From CAWDDG01 sp963801065 (lineage in GTDB: Bacteria > Actinomycetota > Actinomycetes > Jiangellales > Jiangellaceae): DNA of 64,000 bases. Shown here piece after piece: positions 8,929 to 16,627 of this stretch (position 1 is its first letter; every line of letters starts with the position of its first letter). The notes beneath the pieces are model-generated. The model was given only the letters and a program-made list of their open reading frames with translations. It was not told the DNA's origin and ran no database searches. The position numbers and the translations under genes are program-made. The stretch spans positions 62,001 through 126,000 of the forward strand of contig CAWDDG010000007.1 of the NCBI GenBank assembly GCA_963801065.1, given 5' to 3'.

Positions 8929-9276
8929 CGCGCTCAAGAGATCATTTCTAGCGTATTCGCAATGGGTGACCAGGTCCGGTACGTCGCTGTCGCCACTGGG
9001 CAAGATGTCGAGCCGCGGCAGCGCCCCGGCCTGTCCGAAGCGTCGTCGAGCGAGTCCGATCGATTCGAAGAGCTTCTCGTCAATCCGGTGTTGCTGCTGT
9101 TGACCCGCCAGCGTGGGGAGATCGACTGCGGTGGCCTTCGCTACGTGATCGTCCGATACGGCAACTTCGACCAGGTGGTGGTACCAAATCCAGCTGGCGG
9201 GCACGTCTCGGTCGCGGTGTCAACCGACCATGATCTTCTCGTCATCGCCGACGCGGTCGAGCGGCTACTAGCCTGA
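8926..9276 (+). CDS. Roadblock-like small protein of unknown function
   Basis: 116 residues with no membrane segment. The pattern helix (MRAQEIISSVFAM), strand (VRYVAVATG), helix (FEELLVNPVLLLLTRQRGEI), then strands CGGLRYVIVRYG and HVSVAVSTD, and a closing helix (LLVIADAVERLLA) suggests a profilin/roadblock-LC7 sensor fold. Similar small proteins act as dimeric scaffolds for small GTPases, but no GTPase gene lies nearby. The leaderless start implies its own promoter rather than readthrough from 8768. Function is unassigned. Confidence 0.6.
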   Translation: MRAQEIISSVFAMGDQVRYVAVATGQDVEPRQRPGLSEASSSESDRFEELLVNPVLLLLTRQRGEIDCGGLRYVIVRYGNFDQVVVPNPAGGHVSVAVSTDHDLLVIADAVERLLA

Positions 9277-9409
9277 CCTCCAGCAGTCCGCCAGCAACGC
9301 GTCTGCGACCCGCCACCGGGTGTAGGCCTCATCCCACGGCAGCGGCTCCCAGCAGCGAAGACCTCGCCGACGGTGGACGATTGGTCCGCACGACGACACG
9401 CTGAGAGTC

Positions 9410-10393
9410 ATGGAGGTTCGGTTCGTCACCTCGGCCGGCGCGCAGGAGCACGATGCGCAGGATCTGCCCGCTTTGCTGAAGCATGGCGACGGGTTCGTCT
9501 GGGTGGACGTCCCCGCGTGGGACGACGAGGCCGAATCCGTACTGACCGATGTCCTTCACCTCCATCCACTGGTCATCGACGCCTGCCGACGCCGTAACCA
9601 CGTGCCGACCGTGCACAGCTACGTGGATCACTTCTTCATCACCCTCCACACGCCACTGCTCGGTCACGCCGGGCATGTGCACCTGCTCGAGCTCGACCAG
9701 GTCGTCGGGAGCACGTTCCTGGTGACCGTGCACGGGCCGTTGAATCCCGCCGTCGACCCCGCAGAGGCGCTCGCCGAGACCGAGGCGGTGCTGCGGCGCA
9801 TCCGCACCGGCCGGCTCGTCCCGCGCTCGCCGGCAGAGGTGTCGTACGCCGTCGGGTCCGCTATCGCCCGACGACAGCGGGGCCTGATCGGTGCCGTGGC
9901 CGAGAAGATCCCCGAGCTGGAGCAGAAGGTGATGGCCGGCGACTTCCGCCAACCCGAGCCCCTGCTGGAGGAGATGTTCCTGATCCGGCACGAGCTGCTC
10001 ACCGCCCGCACCATGGCCGCCCAGTCGTGCGACGTCTACGCGCGGATCAGCACCCTCGAGCGACTTGCCCCGGAGCAAGACCAGCCCTTACTCAAGGACC
10101 TCGCGGATCAGTTCGACCGGGTCCGCTCGATCGGGGACGGTGAGTCGCAGTTCCTGTTCGGAGTGATCGAGCTGTACCAGACTCGGGTCAGCACGAAAAT
10201 GACCGTCGCTATGGAACGGCTCGCCGTGATCGCGGCCATCACCCTTCCGATCACCGCGCTCGCCTCGATCTACGGCATGAACGTGATCGTCAACGAGCGG
10301 ACAAACTGGATTCAGCTCGCGATCGTCGTCCTCGTGATGATCACCATCAGTTCCCTGCTGCTGCGCTGGGCCCGACGCCAGGGCTGGTGGTGA
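9410..10393 (+). CDS. corA: CorA-family magnesium/cobalt transport protein
   Basis: 327 residues. The large N-terminal cytoplasmic alpha/beta funnel is followed by a long helix (about 170-265). Two C-terminal membrane helices end the protein (about 270-290 and 300-318). The family signature GMN (289-291, in SIYGMNVI) closes the first helix and forms the selectivity filter of the pentameric channel. Full length for the family. A CACGCT box lies 7 nt before ATG 9410, a weaker version of the leaderless arrangement seen at two genes upstream. Role: inner-membrane uptake of Mg2+ or Co2+. No riboswitch-like leader is visible. Confidence 0.92.
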   Translation: MEVRFVTSAGAQEHDAQDLPALLKHGDGFVWVDVPAWDDEAESVLTDVLHLHPLVIDACRRRNHVPTVHSYVDHFFITLHTPLLGHAGHVHLLELDQVVGSTFLVTVHGPLNPAVDPAEALAETEAVLRRIRTGRLVPRSPAEVSYAVGSAIARRQRGLIGAVAEKIPELEQKVMAGDFRQPEPLLEEMFLIRHELLTARTMAAQSCDVYARISTLERLAPEQDQPLLKDLADQFDRVRSIGDGESQFLFGVIELYQTRVSTKMTVAMERLAVIAAITLPITALASIYGMNVIVNERTNWIQLAIVVLVMITISSLLLRWARRQGWW

Positions 10394-10505
10394 GCATGGC
10401 TCTCACGACCCCCGAGAGCACGATCTCGACGGGATGGCGCCCCGCCGCGGCCGACAATCGGCCTGCGGAAAGGGATGACGTCGAAATGCACGTCGTTACC
10501 CCGTC

Positions 10506-11126
10506 GTGAGCGCGCCGCGAGCGGTAGTGACCCTGGTCATCTCATGCGTCGTGCTCGGTGTCGGGGTCGCGCTGCTCCTCGAGGCCGCGCTCGGTTCGGA
10601 CGGCTATTCGACGCTGATCAACGGGCTGTCGATCGCCACTGGCGTTCCATTCGTGGTCGTCAACTGCGTGGTGGGCGTGCTCCTCGTTGCGATGGCCTGG
10701 GCCCGCGGCCTGCGGCCTGGGCTCGGGACGTTGGTGCAGCCGGTGGTGGTCGGCTTCACCGTCTCCATAGCGATGAACGTGATCCATCAGCCGGATCATC
10801 TGGCGCTGCGCGGCATGCTCCTCGTGCTGGCCTTCCCCGTGCTGGCGGTGGGGGTGGCGGGCTACCTGGGCAGCGGGACCGGCGCGGGCCCTACCGAGGC
10901 CGCGGCGCTCGCCTGGGACCCACCGGTCCCGTTCAAGTGGAGTTACACCACCGTTCAGGGTGGCGGTGCTCTCATCGGCTGGCTGCTCGGCGGTGCCATC
11001 GGGCTGGGCACGGTCCTGGTGGTCTTCCTCCTCGGACCCGCGGTGGACCTGCTATCCCGACGCTTCAGGTTGTTCGACATCCATGCCGAGGTCGGCTCCG
11101 CACATCTCGGCGGGCGAGCACGTTGA
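10506..11126 (+). CDS. YczE/YitT-like integral membrane protein
   Basis: 206 residues from GTG 10506. Five to six hydrophobic helices are visible: about 8-27, 40-62, 74-90, 98-118 and 150-180. SDGYSTLINGLS after helix 1 is typical of the YczE family (usual form G.gPwdvl..GLs). GAGPTEAAALAW is a conserved re-entrant-type loop. The biochemical role of the family is unknown. It lies 112 nt after corA on the same strand and could be read from the same transcript. Confidence 0.75.
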   Translation: MSAPRAVVTLVISCVVLGVGVALLLEAALGSDGYSTLINGLSIATGVPFVVVNCVVGVLLVAMAWARGLRPGLGTLVQPVVVGFTVSIAMNVIHQPDHLALRGMLLVLAFPVLAVGVAGYLGSGTGAGPTEAAALAWDPPVPFKWSYTTVQGGGALIGWLLGGAIGLGTVLVVFLLGPAVDLLSRRFRLFDIHAEVGSAHLGGRAR

Positions 11127-11184
11127 CCCAGCCCTCAAGTCACCATGGGCACCGCGTGGCGGGTGAGCGCGTTGAGGGAGGGCC

Positions 11185-11561
11185 TCAGCCGCCGGCGTTC
11201 ATGCGGTCACCCGCAAGCTCCTGCGCCTTGGCCACGGCTGCCTCGACGCCGTCGACGAAGTGAAACGGCGCCTCGGGGTCCCAGCGCTCGGGCTCCGGCC
11301 GGTGCGTCACGACGACCACGTGGTCGATCCCGCTCGGAGGCTTCCCGTCCCAGCCGTCCGTCATGTCGAAGACGTGGCGGCCGGCGATTGTCGCCCCGAT
11401 CTGGTCCCAGTACGGCGGGTGTAGTCGTAGGACGTCTGCGACACCTTCAACGCGCCGCTCTCGTCCAACGGGACGTCACCGCTGGACAACCAGTCGAACA
11501 GCGGTCCGGGCTGGTCGTGCTCGTCCGCGACGAAGCCGTCCACCGACACCGAGGCGTACAT
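11185..11561 (-). pseudogene. Dihydrofolate reductase-like (RibD C-terminal) gene, frameshifted and truncated
   Basis: From ATG 11561 the frame reads MYASVSVDGFVADEHDQPGP and continues to SYDYTR, the N-terminal pattern of bacterial dihydrofolate reductase-family proteins. At about 11411-11425 one base is missing. The family sequence resumes in the next frame as PYWDQIGATIAGRHVFDMTD, then HVVVVTHRPEPERW and FHFVDGVEAAVAKAQELAGD. It ends early at MNAGG with TGA 11185. The second half of the fold (normally about 80 more residues) is gone. A single-base assembly error could explain the frameshift but not the missing half. Confidence 0.75.
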
Positions 11562-11643
11562 GACCACCTTGCCACGGGGCTCTCCTTTGCTTTGGGGTGC
11601 CCCCAATTTAGAGGTGTCGTGAGCTGTTCGCTCTTGTAAGAAA

Positions 11644-12236
11644 TCAATCGGCCGGCAGCGGCCAGCCGTCCAGCACGTGGCCGGGATGTTCGCGCAGGAA
11701 CCGCGCCGGACTTCGACGTACGGGTCGGCGTGAGCCCGGTGAACTCCTGGAACTCGTGGCCGAAGTGGGCCTGGTCGAAGTAGCCTGCGCCAGCGGCGAG
11801 GTCGCCCCAGTCGATCGGTCGGCGGGGTTGATCGCGAACACGGTGGCGGTGAAGCGGTAGGTGCGGGCCAGCCGCTTCGGCGTGACGCCGATGAGCTCCT
11901 TGAACCGCTGTGCCAGGTGAGTGCTGCTGACACCGGCTGCCACGCTGAGGTCGCTGATCGGAACCGCCCCGCTGGTCGCCGCGATGACGCTGCTGGTATG
12001 GCGGACCAGCCCCAGGCCGGCGGTCTCGTACAGCCGTCGCATCAGCTCCTCCTCGAGCAGCGTCAGCATCTCGTGCGGTCCGTCCGCCGTGGCCAGCCGG
12101 TCTCGCAGCTCAGCAATGGCGGGCTGGCCCCACACCTGCTCTACCGTCACCGGCCGGTCACACAGCTCGGCCGCGGGCATCGGCAGGAACGGCGCCAGCA
12201 CGGCTGCCTTGCGTCCGCGACTCGGACGTGGCGACG
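11644..12236 (-). pseudogene. AraC-family regulator, N-terminus lost and DNA-binding domain scrambled
   Basis: The first part reads as the middle of an AraC regulator: VTVEQVWGQPAIAELRDRL, then the first helix-turn-helix PISDLSVAAGVSSTHLAQRF and ELIGVTPKRLARTYRF. After INPAD three separate one-base losses are visible at about 11815, 11720 and 11703. In the shifted frames the expected second helix-turn-helix DLAAGAGYFDQAHFGHEFQE and YVEVRR can be read. The third loss restores the original frame for REHPGHVLDGWPLPAD. The effector domain is missing because the sequence fuses to the XRE gene at about 12236. The open frame survives, but about 35 residues are scrambled. Confidence 0.75.
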
Positions 12237-12478
12237 ACGTAGGGCTCGATGAGGTCGTTGGGCGTGCAGCCGAAGATGTCGCACAGCGCCGCCAGCAGGC
12301 GCATGTTGAGGCGCTCTGGTTCGCCGGTGACGATCCGGTAGACCTGCGTGGAGGTCATCACCACGCCGCGGTCGGCGAGCAGGGGCACCAGGTCGGTGGT
12401 GTTGTGGAGGCCGTGCTCGCTCATCACCTTGCGCAGGTGCCAGCGGTAGGCCACGGTCTTCGTCGTCGGCGTGGTCAT
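12158..12478 (-). CDS. XRE-family (Cro/C1-type) helix-turn-helix regulator with altered C-terminus
   Basis: 106 residues from ATG 12478, with AAGGAG about 10 nt upstream. Residues about 10-75 form a Cro/C1-type domain. It includes YRWHLRKVMSEHGL, LVPLLADRGVVMTSTQVYRI and LLAALCDIFGCTPNDLIEPY. Genes of this type commonly sit directly behind a tyrosine recombinase and share an ATGA-type overlap with it, as here. The last 25 or so residues after YVVATSES are encoded by sequence that belongs to the fused AraC gene in another frame, so the natural end is lost. The DNA-binding domain itself is intact. Confidence 0.7.
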   Translation of the reverse strand: MTTPTTKTVAYRWHLRKVMSEHGLHNTTDLVPLLADRGVVMTSTQVYRIVTGEPERLNMRLLAALCDIFGCTPNDLIEPYVVATSESRTQGSRAGAVPADARGRAV

Positions 12479-13179
12479 CGCAGTTCGTCTCCTTCGTCCG
12501 CCGGCTGGCAGAGTTGGTTGGGCTGGTCGGTGGTGCGAACGCCTCGTCGAGGGCGTGGCGCAGCACGCGGTTGCGATAGTCACCGGAGACTCCGGTGTAG
12601 AGCGCGGTGGTCGAGCCCCAGCGGTGGCCGACCTGCTGCTGGACGAACAGCGGGTCGAAGCCGTCCTCGATCAGATGGGTCACATAGGAGTGCCGCAGGC
12701 AGTGCGGGTGCAGCACCGGGTCCAGGCCGAGGTCGTCGCGCCAGTCGGCGAACCGGTCGTCGATGTGGGCCAGCCGGATGCGACCCTGGCGTTCGGTCGG
12801 CCACAGCACCGCCGTATCGGCTAGTCCGAACCGTGGCAGGACATCGGTGACGTACTCCTCGAGCACGGGTCGGGTCCACTCGAACACCGTCAGCACCGCA
12901 CGTCGGCGAGGCTGGGATCCGCGGCTGGCCTTGCCCCAGCGGACGTTGCAGACGCCGTAGCGGCCGAACTCGAGCGCCTTGGGATTGCGGGTGAAGTCGT
13001 GCGAGGTCGAGCATCGCGGCTTCGCGGCGACGTAGCCCGTAGGCGTAGATGACCTTGAACAGCGTCGCGTCCCGGAACAGGGTCAGCCAGCCCTTGCGCC
13101 TCGATGAGCGGGCGAAGTCGACATGGTCATCAGCCAGATCGAACAGGGTCTGAACCTCGACGCGGGTCAGCGGTCGCAC
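12475..13179 (-). pseudogene. Tyrosine recombinase/integrase, N-terminally truncated and frameshifted
   Basis: Two frames are needed. The first (13179 to about 13003) contains PLTRVEVQTLFDLADDH and YAYGLRRREAAMLDLA with the first catalytic Arg. The second (about 13003 to 12520) contains RRAVLTVFEWTRPVLEEYV, the HPHCLRHSYVTHLIEDG box (HxxR), VGHRWGSTTALYTG with the GH and nucleophile region, and GDYRNRVLRHALDEAF. The usual N-terminal arm-binding and core-binding part (about 100 or more residues) is missing at the border with the 13167 gene. Another slip near 12520 separates the body from the expected end, QPADEGDELR with TGA 12475-12477 overlapping the XRE start. It cannot make a working integrase as written. 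Confidence 0.75.
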
Positions 13180-14063
13180 CGCCGGGCGTGCCTCGTGGTC
13201 GGCGACGTGCCGTAGACGGTGACGTGAACGTGGTCGTAGTGGTTTGCGGTGTCCGACCCGCGGTCTTCCATCCAGCGCCAGCCGTCGCTGCTGCGTTCCG
13301 CGGTCCAGATCCGCTGCGCCCAGATCACCTCGCTGACGCCGAGGGGGGAGTGGTGATCACGCACCCACGCCGCGATGGCGTCACCGAGCGAGCTGCCGGA
13401 CACCATGATGTCCAGCGCTCGTCCCTCGCTGTGCTCGCCGCCGCCGCCGCGCAATCCACCGTAGGAGCTGACCTCGGGGAATTCCGCGCAGACCGCCCGA
13501 TGGACTCGGATGGCGTCTGGGGTCAAGCCAGCCTCGACTGCGGAGCCTGACTCGCATTCGGCGAACGAGATGCCGGCATCGGGTTCTGGAGGTGGTGCTG
13601 TCTCGGACAGGTAGTCACCGCTGACCCACGAGAGCCGGTCGTCATAGATGATCTGCACCCACGAGCCGTCCGTTGCACCGGTCACCCCGACCTTGGTGCC
13701 ACGCGCGAGCACAGCCAACACCTCGGCGTCCTCGGCCGGTCCGGTGCGCACGTTCAGGGCTGTCGTGGCGTACATGTGACCAGTGACGGTCGGCTCCGGC
13801 GTAGGCGTGCCAGTAGGAGTTGGTTCAGGCAACGTGGGTGTTGCTGTCAGTGACGGATATGGCACCGGCGTGCGCTCGCCCAGACCACGACTGACGGCCA
13901 CGGGCCGCTGAACCTCACCCAGGACCGCGCTCGGTTCCCGCGCAGCGATGTCATCGGCACGATCGGGCCATGCGGCAACGCCGACGGGCACCATCGCGAC
14001 GATCACCGCAGGGAGAGCGAGGGTGAGGATGCGGCGCCTGCGTGGCGGGGCCTGGGCACGCAT
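13167..14063 (-). CDS. Exported SH3b-domain protein with M15-like C-terminal domain
   Basis: 298 residues from ATG 14063 (GTG 14081 also possible). A basic start and one hydrophobic helix (about 12-30) anchor or export it. A Pro/Thr linker (PTPTGTPTPEPT) precedes a bacterial SH3b domain (about 95-155, with ALNVRTGPAEDAEVLAVLA and SWVSGDYL). The C-terminal domain has HSEGRALDIMV and ANHYDHVHVTV, the His/Asp/His pattern of D-Ala-D-Ala peptidase-like (M15/ARB_07466-type) cell-wall proteins. The final residues (SPTTRHARRCDR) fall at the junction with the broken integrase. They look foreign, so the native end may have been replaced. The domain core appears complete. Confidence 0.75.
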   Translation of the reverse strand: MRAQAPPRRRRILTLALPAVIVAMVPVGVAAWPDRADDIAAREPSAVLGEVQRPVAVSRGLGERTPVPYPSLTATPTLPEPTPTGTPTPEPTVTGHMYATTALNVRTGPAEDAEVLAVLARGTKVGVTGATDGSWVQIIYDDRLSWVSGDYLSETAPPPEPDAGISFAECESGSAVEAGLTPDAIRVHRAVCAEFPEVSSYGGLRGGGGEHSEGRALDIMVSGSSLGDAIAAWVRDHHSPLGVSEVIWAQRIWTAERSSDGWRWMEDRGSDTANHYDHVHVTVYGTSPTTRHARRCDR

Positions 14064-14175
14064 GTGACGAGCACTCGGCACCTGCGCATCACCCTGTCGC
14101 TGCTATCGACCCCCGTCGCCGCCGAAAAGGCAACCACACGTGCGCCGAAATGTCACACCGGTCGCGTGCGCACCG

Positions 14176-14751
14176 TCACCAAGGGCCGCGCTCGTCTGCG
14201 CCTCGATCGAACGGGCGCCGGTTCGTCAGGCCTGGCTCTCTGGACGTTGGTTTGGGCGCCCATGGGCGCCGGCGCGGCCACCACCCGGGGACGTTTCGGC
14301 GGTACTCGTCGTACTGGGCGCCGAAGCGTGGTCGCAAGCCGGGCTCCTCGTACGCGCGGGTGAAGAGCGCGACCACGCCGCCGACCGCAGCGGCGTACCA
14401 GAGCAGCCCGAGCCGGCCGAGGAGCAGCGACTGCCCGACGATCGCCGCCACGACGGCCAGGTACATCGGGTTACGCACGTACCGGTACGGTCCGCCAACG
14501 ACAAGGCGAGCTGGGGGAGCGACCGGTGCGGGTGTGCCCAGTCCTTCGACGACGAACCGGCCGAAAGCGTGGATCAGCACCGACGTGCCGGCAAACACGA
14601 GGATCAGGCCGGTCGCGCGCAAGAACCACCCGTACGGCATGGGCTCCGACGCCCGCCAGCCGGTCAGCCACCAGGGCACCAGGCCAACCACGACCCCCGG
14701 CGCCAGCGCGAAGTGGACCACGCTGACGGCGACGGCCGGTATCCGCCGCAT
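14176..14751 (-). CDS. Isoprenylcysteine carboxyl methyltransferase-like membrane methyltransferase
   Basis: 191 residues with about four hydrophobic helices. The ICMT/PEMT signature near residues 85-105, GGPYRYVRNPMYLAVVAAI, is followed by YEEPGLRPRFGAQYDEYRR, the conserved E-E/RFG.eY..Y pattern that binds S-adenosylmethionine at the membrane. The substrate is likely a lipid or prenylated/glycosylated small molecule. It begins 6 nt after the stop of the glycosyltransferase gene, so the two are almost certainly cotranscribed and may modify the same metabolite. The tail after residue 155 is basic and unstructured. Confidence 0.82.
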   Translation of the reverse strand: MRRIPAVAVSVVHFALAPGVVVGLVPWWLTGWRASEPMPYGWFLRATGLILVFAGTSVLIHAFGRFVVEGLGTPAPVAPPARLVVGGPYRYVRNPMYLAVVAAIVGQSLLLGRLGLLWYAAAVGGVVALFTRAYEEPGLRPRFGAQYDEYRRNVPGWWPRRRPWAPKPTSREPGLTNRRPFDRGADERGPW

Positions 14752-14757
14752 CGTCGC

Positions 14758-16074
14758 TCACCGTCCTCGAGACGCGTTCGGCACGGCGGAGCCGTCCATC
14801 TCGGCGGCCAGCTCCATGATCACGTCCGCGGCGTTGCCAGGGCCGTCAACCGCCGTGTAGAGACGTTGGACCCGCTCCGCGGCACGACGGTAGGAATCGT
14901 CCGTCAGCATCTCGCGGACAATCCGGATCAGCCGCCCTGTGCCGACGGTCCGAGGGTTGATCCGGCGGGCGGCGCCCTGTCGTTCCAGCAGGACGACGTT
15001 GAGATCCTGCTCGGGCTGCAACGGAATCCCGAGCACCGGCGTGCCGCTGGCCATCGCGGTCTGGACGCTGCCCTGACCGCCTGCCGTGATCGCGAGGTCG
15101 ACACGCGGCATGACGACGTGGCTGGGGAGCACACCCTCGACCATTACTCGGTCGCTCGCGAGATCATCCAGCGAGTGCACGGTCGCGGCGACGAGTACCC
15201 GGACGTCGAGCCGAACGAGCGCCCTCACGACGGCCCGGATGATCGTCGGTCGGGCGGACGTGATCGCCAGGTAGACGACCGGTCCCGGTCGGTCGAGGAA
15301 CGACGCAACTCGATCCGGCAGCGGGACGTCGAGCCGTGCGTAGATGGGGCCGACATACCGGAGCCGGGTGCCAGCGCGGTACGCGCGCCGTCCGGCCGGG
15401 TCCCAGCGGTCCATCTCCGTGGCCGGAACCCCCAACACCTGTGGCAAGTCGGTCACCAGAGCCAGATCGCCGAGCACCAGGGACGCCAGGCTGGGGACCC
15501 TCTCGACGCCCACACTCGCTGCTACCCGGTTGAAGCCCGAGCAGTAGAAGCGTGTCCGTGGCACAACGGCGTTCGAGAGCCATCGGTTGAACCTGGCCGG
15601 CATCGGCCGCAGCACCCGCAACGGCGGCCGGATCGGAGCAGGCAGGAGACCCCGCTCGTAGACCGGCGGCACCCAGCTGCCGTGGTCGGTGACCACCCGC
15701 GCGCCGGCGAGCCGGCTGGACAGGAGCGTGGTCAGGAGGAATCCGGTGACGGCGACCCTGATGCCGTGCTGATCGAAATACGATGCCTCGGCCTCGACGT
15801 ACGTGCGTAGCTCGTCGTCGCCGTACATACTCTGCCGAACGTTGCCGAGACCGACCGCCGACCGGACGAACCGGGCGCTTCGCTCTGCATCCATCCGCGG
15901 CCCGACGATGTCGTACGGGATGCCGGCTCTCTGCAGCAGGGTCTCGTACGTGCCGCCATGGGTGGCGACGCGTGGTTGCACACCGCGGGCCCGGAGGGCC
16001 CGGTAGATCTCCAGGGCGCGCGATGTCTCGGAGAGGTACGCGCACTGTGGAAGCAGACAGATCACGTCCCACAC
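14758..16074 (-). CDS. GT1-type glycosyltransferase (UGT/MGT-like)
   Basis: 438 residues with a GT-B fold. The N-terminal acceptor domain (about 1-215) contains SRALEIYRALRARGVQPRVA. The C-terminal nucleotide-sugar domain has GPVVYLAITSARPT, then VMVEGVLPSHVVMPRVDLAI, TAGGQGSVQTAMASGTPVLG and PLQPEQDLNVVLLE. These are the usual motifs, although the classical HGG.gT is changed to TAGGQGS. Start GTG 16074 lies 8 nt behind a TATATT box, so the message is leaderless or nearly so. It faces a MarR-family gene across a shared operator. Macrolide- or phenolic-inactivating glycosyltransferases are often controlled this way, so detoxification or natural-product tailoring is a reasonable inference. Confidence 0.82.
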   Translation of the reverse strand: MWDVICLLPQCAYLSETSRALEIYRALRARGVQPRVATHGGTYETLLQRAGIPYDIVGPRMDAERSARFVRSAVGLGNVRQSMYGDDELRTYVEAEASYFDQHGIRVAVTGFLLTTLLSSRLAGARVVTDHGSWVPPVYERGLLPAPIRPPLRVLRPMPARFNRWLSNAVVPRTRFYCSGFNRVAASVGVERVPSLASLVLGDLALVTDLPQVLGVPATEMDRWDPAGRRAYRAGTRLRYVGPIYARLDVPLPDRVASFLDRPGPVVYLAITSARPTIIRAVVRALVRLDVRVLVAATVHSLDDLASDRVMVEGVLPSHVVMPRVDLAITAGGQGSVQTAMASGTPVLGIPLQPEQDLNVVLLERQGAARRINPRTVGTGRLIRIVREMLTDDSYRRAAERVQRLYTAVDGPGNAADVIMELAAEMDGSAVPNASRGR

Positions 16075-16081
16075 CCTTCAG

Positions 16082-16122
16082 CAATATATTGGACGTCGCA
16101 TGTGAGTAATATATTGCGCATG
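16082..16122. promoter_or_regulatory. Divergent leaderless promoters overlapped by a MarR-type operator
   Basis: Two copies of AATATATT lie 25 nt apart (16083-16090 and 16108-16115). The first is within the perfect palindrome CAATATATTG (16082-16091). On the + strand TAATAT (16107-16112) is followed by 7 nt and ATG 16120 of the MarR gene. On the - strand TATATT (16088-16083) is followed by 8 nt and GTG 16074 of the glycosyltransferase. A bound MarR dimer would cover both -10 boxes and repress both directions. AT-rich palindromes of this size are typical MarR sites. Binding is inferred. Confidence 0.6.
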
Positions 16123-16587
16123 TCGCCCGCAGGGAAGACCCTTTTCGGCATCGGCCCCCGTTCGGAGCTGGTGCTGCCCGTCCGAGCGTTCCGCTCGGTG
16201 CTGTTTCTCGCGCAACGGCTTCGGTACCTGATGGACGACCGGCTTCGTGCCGACGGGCTGACCACCCAGCAGGCCGCTCTGCTCACAGCCGCGGCCGCCC
16301 TCGGTCAGCCGTCGCTCACCGAGGTCGCGACGGCGCTCGGCACCACCCACCAGAACGTGGCCCAGCTCGTAGCCGCACTTCAGCGCAAGGGCTTCCTGCG
16401 GGTCGAACCCGACCCAGCCGACAGGCGTCGGCGGCTTCTGATCACTACCGCGGCCAACGACCGGTACTGGAGCTCGCGGGACGAGGGCGACTACGCGGCG
16501 GTGGCGGAGTGGTTCTCGGCATTGTCACCCGCCGAGTTGCGAACACTGTGCGACCTGACCGAGCGTTTGCTCGCCGACGTGGACTAG
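16120..16587 (+). CDS. MarR-family transcriptional regulator
   Basis: 155 residues from the leaderless ATG 16120. A winged helix at about 45-115 includes LTTQQAALLTAAAALGQPSL, ATALGTTHQNVAQLVAALQR and the wing DPADRRRRLL. Flanking helices would form the dimer. It diverges from a glycosyltransferase/methyltransferase operon and has palindromic sites over both promoters. It most likely represses that operon and itself, released by a phenolic or antibiotic-like ligand. Ligand unknown. Confidence 0.9.
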   Translation: MSPAGKTLFGIGPRSELVLPVRAFRSVLFLAQRLRYLMDDRLRADGLTTQQAALLTAAAALGQPSLTEVATALGTTHQNVAQLVAALQRKGFLRVEPDPADRRRRLLITTAANDRYWSSRDEGDYAAVAEWFSALSPAELRTLCDLTERLLADVD

Positions 16588-16627
16588 GCGCGCCACGCAT
16601 GGATCGCCCGCGCAGCGTGCGTTCGGC

